From contig NZ_CP076607.1 of NCBI RefSeq assembly GCF_018966525.1, positions 3,844,001-3,908,000 of the forward strand: 64,000 bases of DNA. Reading direction: 5' to 3'. The DNA comes from Paenibacillus sophorae (GTDB lineage: Bacteria > Bacillota > Bacilli > Paenibacillales > Paenibacillaceae). The notes beneath the pieces are model-generated. The model made no database searches. It was given only the letters and a program-made list of their open reading frames with translations, and was not told the DNA's origin. The position numbers and the translations under genes were made by a program. Numbering within the stretch: position 1 is the first letter of the stretch; the number at the start of each line of letters is the position of its first letter. Positions 1-9,194 of the stretch are shown piece after piece.

Positions 1-23
1 ATGTACAGATCTCCGCGTTTCAT
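1..23 (-). CDS. possible start of the next gene in the tetrapyrrole operon (partial)
   Basis: On the minus strand an ATG at 23-21 opens a frame (M-K-R-G-D-L-Y) that runs off the window. It lies 47 nt downstream of the fused decarboxylase stop with no terminator between, so an operon continuation is plausible. A purine-rich stretch ending in GAGG lies about 13 nt upstream, longer than an ideal spacing. Seven codons are too few to identify a product. Confidence 0.25.
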
Positions 24-70
24 AATAGTGGATATCCCTCGCCCTTTTCCGTGTGAATATTTGCAGCGCC

Positions 71-1069
71 TTAGATCGAAAAGCTCGTTTTCTTCAGTTC
101 TTCCGTGCTGAACAGGATGTCGTATTCCTTGATGCCTTCCTGCTTAACAAAATGCTCCGCAACTTTCCGAACAGACGCTTCATCGGGTCCGTGAATCATG
201 GCGTATAAATTATACGGCCAATCGGGATGCGCCCGGCGCTTGTAGCAGTGGCTGACTTCCGAATAACCGGCTAGCCTTTTCCCTGCTTCGGATATATGCT
301 TCTTGGGAAGTACGCTGACGAACAGGCCGTTGGCTGAAAACCCGGCTTCCCTATGCTTCAGAACGGCTCCGATTCGTTTGAGCGCTCCTCCTGCCTGCAG
401 CGTCTGCAAGCGGCGAAACACCTCTTCCAAGCTGCATCCTGTCTTATAAGCAATCTCGGTATACGGTTCGGGTAACAACGGCAGATCTCCCTGCAGTTCG
501 CGGATCAGCTGCATATCCGTATTCTCTATTTTGCAAAGCTCCTGTTTGAAGGTTGTGCCCCCATTCAGGTTCGGATTGGGTGTTATGGCTGACGCGGTAG
601 CCTTTTCTTCCATATTCAAAAAGACCTTCAGCTTGAATATCTGCTCGGAAGGAAACTCATAGAGACGCGGCCCGCCCGCCGCTTCAGAGATCGTTTCAAG
701 TATGGCTCCCCGTTCTTCCTCGGTTCGGAAGCTCAGCGTAAACCACATATTGAGCCGACTGCGCCGGCGGTAGTTATGGGTAACGCCTTTAAAGCTGTTG
801 ATGACTGCAGCCGTCTGATAAAAAAGATCTTCCCGTACTGTCATCGCATACAGACAGCCTCTATATCCGAGCCCTGCCGGATTAAATACCCCGCCGATCC
901 GCCGGATGAATCCCTCTTTTTTCAACCTCTCCAGCCTTTGAAGCACATCTCCCTGCTGTAATCCCAGTTCCTCCGCAATGGTGTTCCAGGGGTGTTTGAC
1001 CAGAGGAAGTTCGATCTGCAGCCGATTTAGCAGCTTCCGGTCCATCGCATCCAGTTCCACTGTTTCCAC
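71..1069 (-). CDS. fused siroheme decarboxylase (AhbA-AhbB / NirD-NirL type)
   Basis: This 332-residue protein consists of two tandem AsnC/Lrp-like modules, each with an N-terminal winged-helix segment (about residues 8-60 and 180-225). The first module carries HNYRRRSRLNMWFT near residue 97, the second HCYKRRAHPDWPYNLY near residue 275. These are hallmarks of the A/NirD and B/NirL halves of siroheme decarboxylase, which removes two acetate carboxyls from siroheme to give didecarboxysiroheme. The subunits are separate genes in many organisms; here they are one polypeptide. It follows the two radical SAM genes with a 9-nt gap, so it is the third gene of a co-transcribed unit. Whether the pathway ends in heme b or heme d1 cannot be decided, because no nirS, nirF or nirE is visible. 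Confidence 0.85.
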   Translation of the reverse strand: METVELDAMDRKLLNRLQIELPLVKHPWNTIAEELGLQQGDVLQRLERLKKEGFIRRIGGVFNPAGLGYRGCLYAMTVREDLFYQTAAVINSFKGVTHNYRRRSRLNMWFTLSFRTEEERGAILETISEAAGGPRLYEFPSEQIFKLKVFLNMEEKATASAITPNPNLNGGTTFKQELCKIENTDMQLIRELQGDLPLLPEPYTEIAYKTGCSLEEVFRRLQTLQAGGALKRIGAVLKHREAGFSANGLFVSVLPKKHISEAGKRLAGYSEVSHCYKRRAHPDWPYNLYAMIHGPDEASVRKVAEHFVKQEGIKEYDILFSTEELKKTSFSI

Positions 1070-1078
1070 CTCCCCGGC

Positions 1079-2080
1079 CTACAGCGCCGCCAATCTTTTA
1101 TAACACCATGGCTCTTCAGCCATGAAATTGCCGCCGCTGTAATAATACGACCTCGCCCGGCAGCCGCCGCAAATACCGACATCCGGACAGGAGCCGCATT
1201 CTCCTTCATATTTCTCGAAGTTTCTTAAATCTCGGAATACCGGATTGTCCCTCCATATTTCATCAAAAGGCTGGTCGCGAACATTCCCCACCTTAACCGG
1301 CAGGTACGGGCAAATATGCACCTCGCCATTCGGCAGCACCGAACAATAGGCGACCCCGGCAAGACAGCCTCGCGTATACCGCATTTCAAGCCCCATGCTC
1401 TTGGCGAGCGGCATGAACTGGGGAGCGCATGTCGGTTTGATTTCTAGGGAGGTTGATTTCTGTTTGGACAGAACGCTGCGCAGAACCGAGTAGTATCGTT
1501 CCTGCTTCAACCCATCCTCTTCGATGTTGACGGCCCGTCCGGTCGGAACGAGAAAGAACGGGTGCAGAGAGGATACATTCAGTTCCTCCGCAAGCTGAGC
1601 TACCTGCTCGAAATCATCCATATTGCCCTCGGTCAGCGTCATGTTAATTTGCACTCTCAGCCCGACTTCACGGGCATAACGGATGCCCTCCAATGCTTGC
1701 TGCCAGCCTTCCGGCGCGTTCCTGAACCGGTTATGATACTCCGGCGTGGCGCTGTCTATGCTGATCGCGATGCCCCCCAGCCCCGCTTTCCCCAGCTCGG
1801 CTGCTTTGGCGGCGGTCAGAAGCGTGCCATTGCTGCCAAGTGCGGGACGAAGGCCGATAGATGAGGCATAAGCGATCAATTCGCAGAGATCTTCACGGAT
1901 CAAGGGCTCGCCGCCGCTGAATATGAGAAGCTTGAATCCGGCCTGTTTGATCTGATCAATGAGCCGGGTGCCTTCTTCCGTGGTTAGCTGGTCTGCAACA
2001 GGCGATGCCGGTCCGGAGTCGCGATAGCAGTGTTCGCAGTATAAATTGCATTTCTTGGTCACATTCCAGGAAACGAGCAT
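1079..2080 (-). CDS. ahbD: radical SAM tetrapyrrole enzyme, AhbD/NirJ2-like
   Basis: 333 residues. The radical SAM cluster motif CNLYCEHCYRD lies at about residues 11-21, followed by the FSGGEPLIR motif near residue 54. The C-terminus has a SPASM-like cysteine set (CSVLPNGEVHICPYLP, then CGSCPDVGICGGC) for a second iron-sulfur cluster. The very short N-terminus (MLVSWNVTKKCN) is typical of the NirJ2/AhbD subgroup. AhbD converts Fe-coproporphyrin III to heme b by decarboxylating two propionates; NirJ-type relatives act in heme d1 synthesis. It sits between the AhbC-like gene (25-nt gap) and the fused decarboxylase (9-nt gap). The family call is firm, the exact reaction is inferred. Confidence 0.8.
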   Translation of the reverse strand: MLVSWNVTKKCNLYCEHCYRDSGPASPVADQLTTEEGTRLIDQIKQAGFKLLIFSGGEPLIREDLCELIAYASSIGLRPALGSNGTLLTAAKAAELGKAGLGGIAISIDSATPEYHNRFRNAPEGWQQALEGIRYAREVGLRVQINMTLTEGNMDDFEQVAQLAEELNVSSLHPFFLVPTGRAVNIEEDGLKQERYYSVLRSVLSKQKSTSLEIKPTCAPQFMPLAKSMGLEMRYTRGCLAGVAYCSVLPNGEVHICPYLPVKVGNVRDQPFDEIWRDNPVFRDLRNFEKYEGECGSCPDVGICGGCRARSYYYSGGNFMAEEPWCYKRLAAL

Positions 2081-2105
2081 GTGTAATCAGCCTTCCTTTC
2101 CCGTG

Positions 2106-3278
2106 TTATATGATTCCAATTTCGCGGTCGCTTAAATAACAGGATGGGTCCTCTGCCCAGAAATCACCGCTTACAGAAGCCCGGGCCCGGAAATTTCCGT
2201 TACAGACGTCCAGCCAATTGCATTCACTGCAGCGTCCTTTCAGCAGCGGTTTGCGGTCGCGCAGGCCCGCCATTAGCGGATGAGCGGCATCGCGCCAGAT
2301 CTCGCTGAATTTCTGCTTGCGGATATTGCCGATTTCGATATCTCTGGTGAACTGATCGGGATAGACGTTGCCGTGCCAATCGACGCAGCCGATGGCTATT
2401 CCGGAACGGTTGCCGCCGTTTCGCCGAAGCAGTCCAAGCAGTTCATCCGCGCGCTCCGGGTCGTGCTCCATCATCCACTGGTATAGGTAAACTCCATCCG
2501 CATGGTTATCAACGGTAAGCAGTTCAACCTGTCTGCCTTTACCATGCAGGTCTATCGTCTTAGCCATAATCCGGTCAAGAGCATGCCGGGACTGTGCATG
2601 TGTAACATCCTCCTGCTGCAGGGCGCTCCCGCGGCCGGAATAGACGAGATGGTAGAAGCAGGCCCGCGGAATATTTTCCCGCTCGATCAAATCAAGCACT
2701 CCGTCCAGGTCTTCGTATGTATGTCTGCTGATCGTGAACCGAACCCCTACCTTCTGGCCGATAGACAAGCAGTTTCGGATACCCTGAAGCGCCTGTTCAA
2801 AAGACCCCTTTCGCCCGCGAAACTCATCATGGCGCTCTTCCAGCCCATCCAAGCTTACACCGACGTATTTAATCCCTGCTTCTTTTAGCATTTTCGCTTT
2901 ATCGATGGTAATCAGAGTGCCATTCGTCGATACTACCGGCCGCAGACCTTTGCTTGACGCATAAGAAATCAGCTCAAAAATATCTTTACGGATCAGAGGT
3001 TCTCCACCGGAAAAAAGCAGAACCGGCACCTGGAATACGGCCAGGTCATCAATAAACGCCTTCGCTTCCTCCGTCGACATTTCATCGGGATCATGGGCAG
3101 GACAGGCATTTGCATAACAATGTTTACAGGTCAAGTTGCATGCCCGTGTCGAATTCCACACGACGACAGGCCCTCTGCCCGCGGAAACGCCATGCGGTTT
3201 GTGTCCCGGCTTAATGGTATAACGAAGGTCATCGCCTTCCCCCTTCATACCGGTAAGCAGTTTCGTTACATTAATCAT
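2106..3278 (-). CDS. ahbC: radical SAM tetrapyrrole enzyme, AhbC/NirJ1-like
   Basis: 390 residues and the first gene of the operon. A leader of about 45 residues precedes the radical SAM motif CNLTCKHCYANAC; FSGGEPLIRKD follows near residue 92. The C-terminal region has CVDWHGNVYPDQ and CSECNWLDVCNGN, the extra cluster ligands of the AhbC/NirJ group. AhbC removes acetate side chains of didecarboxysiroheme to make Fe-coproporphyrin III; NirJ catalyses a related step towards heme d1. A GGGAG Shine-Dalgarno lies 5 nt before the ATG. Two radical SAM enzymes beside a siroheme decarboxylase strongly support siroheme-dependent heme-type synthesis. Confidence 0.82.
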   Translation of the reverse strand: MINVTKLLTGMKGEGDDLRYTIKPGHKPHGVSAGRGPVVVWNSTRACNLTCKHCYANACPAHDPDEMSTEEAKAFIDDLAVFQVPVLLFSGGEPLIRKDIFELISYASSKGLRPVVSTNGTLITIDKAKMLKEAGIKYVGVSLDGLEERHDEFRGRKGSFEQALQGIRNCLSIGQKVGVRFTISRHTYEDLDGVLDLIERENIPRACFYHLVYSGRGSALQQEDVTHAQSRHALDRIMAKTIDLHGKGRQVELLTVDNHADGVYLYQWMMEHDPERADELLGLLRRNGGNRSGIAIGCVDWHGNVYPDQFTRDIEIGNIRKQKFSEIWRDAAHPLMAGLRDRKPLLKGRCSECNWLDVCNGNFRARASVSGDFWAEDPSCYLSDREIGII

Positions 3279-3524
3279 TTCCGCTCCCTCATTTCCCTTA
3301 ATTTAGATACAATCTTATCTATCGTACAATAACTTGGGAGAATAAGGATATGCGCTTTTTTCTTGCTCTTGTGCCGTATTCATGCTAACGCTTCCTATGT
3401 CAAGTTTAATTGAATTCGATGTCCACTCGGACATTTGCACCCGTCTTCAGGCTCGTCTAAACTAGCATATAGATATGCGGAAGAAGCTTCTATCACAACC
3501 AATTACCACAAATGGAGAGGGTGG

Positions 3525-4515
3525 ATGACTGGAATGCAGTATGTGAGACTCGGCAATACGGGAATGGAAGTCTCCCGTCTGACTTTGGGATGCATGAGCT
3601 ATGGAGTTCCGGAGCGCGGCAACCATGAATGGACGCTGAATGAGGAGCAGAGCCGCCCCTTCATCCAAAGAGCGTTGGAGCTCGGGATTAATTTTTTCGA
3701 TACCGCCAAATATCTACTCGGATGGAACAAGCGAGGAAATCGTCGGCAGAGCGCTGAAGGATTACGCAGGCCGGGATGAAGTCGTGATCGCGACGAAGGT
3801 TCACGGACAAATGCGAAAGGGCCCTAACGGGAAAGGCTTGTCCCGTAAAGCCATTCTCTCGGAAATCGACCACAGTCTGCGGCGGCTCGGGACGGATTAC
3901 GTGGATTTGTATCAAATTCACCGCTGGGACTACGGCACACCGATTGAAGAAACGATGGAAGCCCTGCACGATGTCGTCAAAGCGGGTAAAGCCCGCTATG
4001 TCGGTGCCTCCTCCATGTATGCCTGGCAGTTCCAGAAGGCCCTCTTTACCGCGGAGCGCCACGGCTGGACGAAGTTCGTCAGCATGCAGAATTATTTGAA
4101 TCTATTGTACCGGGAAGAAGAACGCGAAATGCTTCCACTGTGCGAGGAAGAGAACATCGGCGTCATTCCGTGGAGTCCGCTGGCACGCGGACGGCTCACC
4201 CGTGACTGGGAAGAGACAAGCAATCGTTCGGAGAGTGATATCTTTGGCAAATCGCTTTACGCCGCCACCGAGGACGCCGACCGCAAGGTCGCCGCTGTCG
4301 TGAAGGAAATCGCGGAAGACCGCGGTGTTCCCCGGGCGCAAATCGCGCTCGCCTGGGTGCTTCAGAAGAAGCCGGTGACCTCTCCCATCATCGGAGCGAC
4401 CAAGCCGCATCACTTGGAAGATGCGGTGGCGGCTCTGGACATCCAGCTGACCGCAGATGAACTCCGGAGGCTGGAAGAGCCGTATGTGCCCCATCCGGTA
4501 ACGGGGTTTGTGTAA
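3525..4515 (+). pseudogene. YajO-like aldo/keto reductase, interrupted by a single-base frameshift
   Basis: Frame 1 encodes MQYVRLGNTGMEVSRLTLG through INFFDTA. A second frame then resumes with IYSDGTSEEIVGRALKDYA and runs to 4515. The AAA at 3708-3710 contains one extra A: with GCCAATATC instead of GCCAAATATC the product reads FFDTANIYSDG, as in E. coli YajO and its relatives. All four catalytic residues are present across the two frames: Asp in FFDTA, Tyr in IYSDG, Lys in ATKVHG and His in QIHRWDYG. As written, translation ends at 3779 after about 85 codons. Full length would be about 330 residues, normal for the family. The start is ATG 3525 or 3534, behind GGAGAGG. An assembly error and a recent real mutation are both possible, since the rest of the gene is undamaged. 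Confidence 0.85.
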
Positions 4516-4536
4516 GCAGAAGAAATACGTATCTAG

Positions 4537-4577
4537 AAGCGGTCTGTTCTCGGTATTCAACCGGGAACAGGCCGCTT
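4537..4577 (+). terminator. 17-bp hairpin without a U-tract after the aldo/keto reductase
   Basis: Arms at 4537-4553 and 4561-4577 pair over 17 bp (two G-U pairs) around a 7-nt loop. No T-run follows on either strand, so it is not a canonical intrinsic terminator. It may protect the transcript end or be a remnant of a mobile repeat. Confidence 0.4.
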
Positions 4578-4680
4578 CGCTGTTCCGGAAACTTTTTTCA
4601 CCGCTAATTGAAACTTTTTAGCAATAAATCGGGTCTATTAATTAATTGGAAAAAATTCTCTATTGATAGGCGGGAAATCT

Positions 4681-5829
4681 ATGCGGAAAATTAGTTTTGC
4701 AGCGATGCTCTTCATTCTCTTCTTCCTGGGATTGTCTGAACAGGCCTATGCGTCGCCTACTGCAGCGCGGATTATTCTTGATGGCAATGAACTTGATCTC
4801 GGCGGTGACAGACAGGTTATGATCGTACATAACAGTGTGCTCGTTCCTATCCGGGTAATTGTGGAAGAGTTGGGATTCAGTGTGGACTGGACCAGCGGGA
4901 CAGGTACGGTAACGGTAACAAAATCCGATCAAAAAATCCGGTTACGGATTGGCAATGTCAAAGCCGACGTGAACGGAAGGAATGTTCCCCTGACTGTCGC
5001 GCCGGTTCTAAAGAACGGCACCACCCTGATTCCCCTTCGCTTTGTCGGGGAACAAATGGGCCTGAGCGTCTACTGGGATAACACGGACAAGCTGGTCACG
5101 TTGATTAGCCCCGTCTCCATCGTCGGCAGCGATGCCTCGTTATCCGGCGCCGAAGTGATCGATAGCGTATACAGCCCGGAAAAAACTGTAGCCGATGCCG
5201 CCGACATCTATACGCAGGGGCTGGACGTCTCTCATCATAATGGGCAAATCGATTGGTCCCAGGTAGCGGACGAAGGCTATCATTTTGTTTTTATAAAAGC
5301 ATCTGAAGGCAAATCATTCCGTGACAACAAGTTCACAGATAACCTTAAAGGTGCCAGGGAAGCCGGCCTGCTGGCGGGCGCGTATCATTTTCTTGACGCC
5401 GTGACGCCCGAAGACGCCCGTCTGGAGGCTGACAATTTCGCAAGCGCAATTGAAGAAGCGGGAGGAATATCCGAGCTGGATATGCCGCCTGTCCTGGACT
5501 ATGAGAATAACCCCGGAAAGCTTGCGCCGAAGGAGATCAGAATCGTAGCTCAAGCTTTTTTGAACGAGATAGAAGCCTTGACCGGCTGCCGGCCCATAAT
5601 CTACACCGGAAGCGTCTTTGCCTCGAATTTCGACTCCTCTTTCTCCGGCTATAAGCTGTGGATCGCCAAGTACAGCAGCCAGCCTCCCCTGAACATTCAG
5701 GCCTGGGACAAATGGGACATCTGGCAGTATACACAGACAGGCACCGTTCCCGGCATCACCGGAAATGTAGACTTGGATTGGTATAACGGTTCGATGGAGG
5801 AATTACGTTCTTTTCTGACTTCGCCATAG
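4681..5829 (+). CDS. secreted GH25 lysozyme with copper-amine-oxidase-N domain
   Basis: About 382 residues. A signal peptide (MRKISFAAMLFILFFLG, ending near AYA-SP) is followed by a copper amine oxidase N-terminal-type domain (about residues 30-145, two repeats with LVPIRVIVEELG and LIPLRFVGEQMG), used in Paenibacillus as a wall- or surface-associated module. The rest is a glycoside hydrolase 25 lysozyme: GLDVSHHNGQIDWSQV, FIKASEG, GAYHF, PPVLDYENN and WIAKY, ending DLDWY. The Asp of GLDVSHH and the D-Y-E of LDYEN are the expected catalytic positions. It should cleave peptidoglycan outside the cell. ATG 4681 was chosen because AGGCGGG lies 6 nt upstream; an in-frame TTG at 4663 lacks a site. 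Confidence 0.9.
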   Translation: MRKISFAAMLFILFFLGLSEQAYASPTAARIILDGNELDLGGDRQVMIVHNSVLVPIRVIVEELGFSVDWTSGTGTVTVTKSDQKIRLRIGNVKADVNGRNVPLTVAPVLKNGTTLIPLRFVGEQMGLSVYWDNTDKLVTLISPVSIVGSDASLSGAEVIDSVYSPEKTVADAADIYTQGLDVSHHNGQIDWSQVADEGYHFVFIKASEGKSFRDNKFTDNLKGAREAGLLAGAYHFLDAVTPEDARLEADNFASAIEEAGGISELDMPPVLDYENNPGKLAPKEIRIVAQAFLNEIEALTGCRPIIYTGSVFASNFDSSFSGYKLWIAKYSSQPPLNIQAWDKWDIWQYTQTGTVPGITGNVDLDWYNGSMEELRSFLTSP

Positions 5830-5870
5830 CTCGTATCCTTTTAGTACCGTGAGACGCGTTGTTAATGAAG

Positions 5871-5911
5871 AAACGGATGCAAAGCCCATTGTGGGCCGCA
5901 TCCGTTTTTTT
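5871..5911 (+). terminator. intrinsic terminator after the GH25 gene
   Basis: AAACGGATGC (5871-5880) pairs with GCATCCGTTT (5898-5907), followed by a T-run to 5911. It lies between two convergent genes; on the minus strand the T-tract is weak. Confidence 0.85.
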
Positions 5912-5925
5912 GCTGAATCCCCTTA

Positions 5926-7731
5926 TTAAAACAGCAAATCCTTCGAGTAGCTCTCTCCCTCCAGCATATCGTATTCCACCAACCGGTAATCATCCAGCAG
6001 CTCCTGCTGCTCCGCGTTCAATCCGGTAACAACGCCGGACGGCCCGATCAGCACACTTTTGCTTAAGCCGGGAAGCTCCGATTTCACCTTGTCCAGCAGC
6101 TTGTAGTAAGCCGGCATCTTTTGCCCCGTCAGTTCAAATACAGTCGGCCCGAGAAATGCGGGACTGAGGGTACCCACCGGCTGCTTGTCGATATCAAAAT
6201 TGGCCATATAGAGGAGCTTCGTCTCATGCTTCAGTCTGGGATTCGTATCCCAGCCCGCCTGCGTATAGATGTCCCCAGAGAGCGCCGGAAGATGGTCGCC
6301 CCAGAATACGACAACCGTAGGCCGCTTTATCGCCTTCAGCTCTTCGGCAAGATAGGCGAGCGCCTCGTCGGTCAGCTTCGTATCCTGGACGTACGTCTCA
6401 AGCTCGTCCTTCCGTTCCGGCTTCACGCCGCTAACCGTTACCGTGTTCGGTCCGTTATGGCCTTTGACGAACGGAAAATGATTCTGCATCGTAACCAAAT
6501 GCAGGAACGTCGGCTGATCGGAGCTGTCCAGCTCGCGCACCGCTTCCTTGACGGCGGCCATATCGGAGATGTATCCGTCCGGCGTGATGCGCCCGGCATT
6601 TGTCATTTGATCCTGGCTCGTAAACTGGTCAAACCCGAGAACAGGGTACACTTTATTCCGGTTGTAGAACGTCTCATCGAACGGATGAAGCGCCAGCGCC
6701 CGGTATCCCCGGTCTTTAAGGATACTGACGATCGAGGGCAGCGAGGACATTTTCACAATACGCTGCTGGTAAGGAATGGAGCCGTCATTGAGAAAATACA
6801 TTGACAAGCCCGTCAGCGCTTCAAATTCGATATTGGCCGTATTGCCGCCAAATTCGGGTGACAGCATATAGCCGGACGGCGTATCTTGTTCCTCAAGGTG
6901 GATAAATTTCAAAGGGTCTTCACTAAAAGTGTAGGTGGGAAGACGCGTCGGGTCAAAGAAGGCCTCGTCCATCATGTACATGATATTTGGAGACTCCGCA
7001 GGCGCTGCGGCAGTGCTGTTGCCTTGAAGCGCACTGTATTTTTCTGCAATTTTGGTTATGGCTTCCTTACTGTAATTGTCCGGTTTCTCCATCAGATTCT
7101 GCTTCAGATTGCCTGTAAAAGCGAATAAAAATCCGTTCTGGGTATAATTCACTTTCTGGTTCCAATAAATATTCTGATAGTGGATGGAGGTTGCAAGCGT
7201 GGACTGGCCGTCGACCACTAGAATAAACCCGGCAATCATGGCTGCCGAAAGAATCGTAAAACCCGCCCGCAGCGGCAGTCCGATTCTGATCTTGGGAAGC
7301 TTTCGCAGCAGATAGATCAGCCCCGCAATGAGTACCACAGCCAGGACAAGCGCGAGCGGCGAAATCATGCCATTGGTAATCTTACTCATCTCCCCGGCAT
7401 TTTTGACCAGCATAAGGTCCCATGGAAACAGCGGTTCCCCCGTCGTTGTAAGCTTTTTATAATCAGCGATGCCCAGAATAACACACGCGATAAATGCAAT
7501 TAAAGGACCCGCATACAAATTTGGGATAACTGCTGCAAAAGCGAGCAGAACGAAGAAAAAGAACAGACTGCCGGCTGCATACAGCCAGTAGTAATTCGAT
7601 ATCCAAGCGAAAACGCTTCCGATATCCATGCCAAACGTAGCGGCCTGCATAATGAAATTCAGTACAAATCCGCCGATCAAAAAAGACAGCAGCATGATTC
7701 CCAGCCGTTTGCCGGGCAAATAATGACGCAC
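5926..7731 (-). CDS. LtaS-family phosphoglycerol transferase (membrane sulfatase fold)
   Basis: 601 residues. Five N-terminal membrane segments (to about residue 175) anchor an extracellular alkaline-phosphatase/sulfatase domain. Recognisable sites are NIMYMMDEAFFDP (first metal-binding Asp/Glu region), GGNTANIEFEALTG (nucleophile Thr region), LHPF, FLHLVTMQNHFPF and VVFWGDHLPALSG (metal ligands). LtaS proteins polymerise glycerol phosphate from phosphatidylglycerol onto a glycolipid anchor to make lipoteichoic acid; paralogues prime chains or modify other polymers. No glycosyltransferase gene adjoins it, so the exact polymer is unknown. The GTG start has GGAGAGG about 8 nt upstream. It appears monocistronic. 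Confidence 0.85.
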   Translation of the reverse strand: MRHYLPGKRLGIMLLSFLIGGFVLNFIMQAATFGMDIGSVFAWISNYYWLYAAGSLFFFFVLLAFAAVIPNLYAGPLIAFIACVILGIADYKKLTTTGEPLFPWDLMLVKNAGEMSKITNGMISPLALVLAVVLIAGLIYLLRKLPKIRIGLPLRAGFTILSAAMIAGFILVVDGQSTLATSIHYQNIYWNQKVNYTQNGFLFAFTGNLKQNLMEKPDNYSKEAITKIAEKYSALQGNSTAAAPAESPNIMYMMDEAFFDPTRLPTYTFSEDPLKFIHLEEQDTPSGYMLSPEFGGNTANIEFEALTGLSMYFLNDGSIPYQQRIVKMSSLPSIVSILKDRGYRALALHPFDETFYNRNKVYPVLGFDQFTSQDQMTNAGRITPDGYISDMAAVKEAVRELDSSDQPTFLHLVTMQNHFPFVKGHNGPNTVTVSGVKPERKDELETYVQDTKLTDEALAYLAEELKAIKRPTVVVFWGDHLPALSGDIYTQAGWDTNPRLKHETKLLYMANFDIDKQPVGTLSPAFLGPTVFELTGQKMPAYYKLLDKVKSELPGLSKSVLIGPSGVVTGLNAEQQELLDDYRLVEYDMLEGESYSKDLLF

Positions 7732-7802
7732 CCTTACCCTCTCCTCGGTTCATTTAAAAAAACAGTATACACCCATTCCCTTAAAAAAAACTTAAAATTA
7801 AC

Positions 7803-7839
7803 AAAAAAACCACACTCGGATAATATCACCCGAATATGG
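7803..7839 (-). terminator. intrinsic terminator of the hut operon
   Basis: Read on the minus strand, CCATATTCGG pairs with CCGAGTGTGG (10 bp with G-U pairs) around a 10-nt loop, then TTTTTTT. It lies about 40 nt beyond the last hut-operon stop. Confidence 0.85.
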
Positions 7840-7880
7840 CTGTGTAAAAAAACCATCAAACCCCTGCATGCGCCGAATTT

Positions 7881-9194
7881 CTATTCCCACCTGTTTAAAA
7901 GATCATTGATTTTCTGAACGATTGCCGATTCCTTCATGGTAAGAAGCCTGCCGTCGCCGACTACGATTTTGCCGTCAACCACCACATCCTTGACCGCAGT
8001 CGGCTGCATGGAATACACGATATTGGCGAACAGCTCAGTAACGGGCGAAAGAGAAAGATCCTTCAGGTCCACAGAGACAAAATCCGCATAATTTCCCGGC
8101 CGGATGTCCCCGATGGGAAGCCGCAGCAGCTCGCCGCCGGCTTGGGTGCCCATATGCAAGACCTGACCGGCGTTAATGCAGGTGCCGTCCAGCCTGCTTA
8201 TTTTTTGGAGCAAGGAGCACATTCTCATCTCTTCAAAAACGCTGATCCGGTTGTTGCTGCAAGCACCGTCTGTACCAAGCGATACCCGTACACCCGCCGC
8301 AAGCAGGCCGGGAATATTCGTAACACCGTCCGATAAGAACATATTGCTGGAAGGACAGTAAGCCAGCCCCGCGCGTTTCTCTCCCAGCAGGCGGATTTCC
8401 GAATCCTCCAGCCATACCAGATGGACTGCGATCATCCGCTCATCCAAGACGCCGAGCTTATTCAGATAATGAACGGGCCGCAGCCCGTATTTAGCGAGCG
8501 TCTCCTCTACCTCGAACGGCTCTTCCGCAACATGAATATGAAAAGGCGTATCCAGCTCTATAGCAAGCTTGTAACCGGCCTGGATCATCTCCGGCGAAGC
8601 CGCGTGAGGGCTGTGCGGCGCTGGGTGGACGGTCACCATGCGATTTCCCTGATATTTTACAGCTAACTCCCGGGTACGCTTGACCGCATCCTGCACCGTT
8701 TCCCGGTAGCTCGCCGGAGCCCCGTCCCAATCATACATCGTCCGCGCCAGCACAAGCCGAATCCCCAAGTCCTTGGCCGCCTTGATCACGGCTTCGTCCA
8801 TAGCCGTTCCCCCGTCATGCACATAAAAGAAATCGCTGACCGTCGTGACGCCGTACTTGAGCATTTCGCCAAAGGCAAACAGAGCGCCGATGTATATCGC
8901 TTCCTCATCCAAGAGCGGCGTATATTTGTACAGCGCTTGATCTCTCCACTCCAAAAAAGGCCGATCCACCGCGATTCCCCGCAGCAGGCTTTGAAAGGAG
9001 TGATTATGCGCGTTGACCGTACCCGGAAGTATGGCTTTTCCAGTCCAGTCGATAGGCATCGCTTGATGGTATTTCCCTTCCATCAACGATTGTTCTCCTG
9101 CCTCGATGATCCTGCCGTTCTCGGTGCAAATGGCCCAATTCTGCCGGAACTGGCCGTCCACATAGACTTGGTCTGCTTTGAACAACAGCTTCAA
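7881..9194 (-). CDS. amidohydrolase of the SsnA/TrzA-HutF group, probable formimidoylglutamate deiminase
   Basis: 437 residues with the full metal set of the ATZ/TRZ-type amidohydrolase family: NAHNHS near residue 60, HIHVAEE near 225, a third His in AVHLVW, and LGTDGACSNN near 310. The family deaminates amidine- or guanidine-like groups (guanine, S-adenosylhomocysteine, N-formimidoylglutamate). Its position as the last gene of the hut operon suggests the HutF reaction, N-formimidoylglutamate to N-formylglutamate plus ammonia; this is inference from context. The TTG start overlaps the preceding gene's stop (TTGA) and has GGAGGAGGGG just upstream, implying translational coupling. Confidence 0.7.
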   Translation of the reverse strand: MKLLFKADQVYVDGQFRQNWAICTENGRIIEAGEQSLMEGKYHQAMPIDWTGKAILPGTVNAHNHSFQSLLRGIAVDRPFLEWRDQALYKYTPLLDEEAIYIGALFAFGEMLKYGVTTVSDFFYVHDGGTAMDEAVIKAAKDLGIRLVLARTMYDWDGAPASYRETVQDAVKRTRELAVKYQGNRMVTVHPAPHSPHAASPEMIQAGYKLAIELDTPFHIHVAEEPFEVEETLAKYGLRPVHYLNKLGVLDERMIAVHLVWLEDSEIRLLGEKRAGLAYCPSSNMFLSDGVTNIPGLLAAGVRVSLGTDGACSNNRISVFEEMRMCSLLQKISRLDGTCINAGQVLHMGTQAGGELLRLPIGDIRPGNYADFVSVDLKDLSLSPVTELFANIVYSMQPTAVKDVVVDGKIVVGDGRLLTMKESAIVQKINDLLNRWE

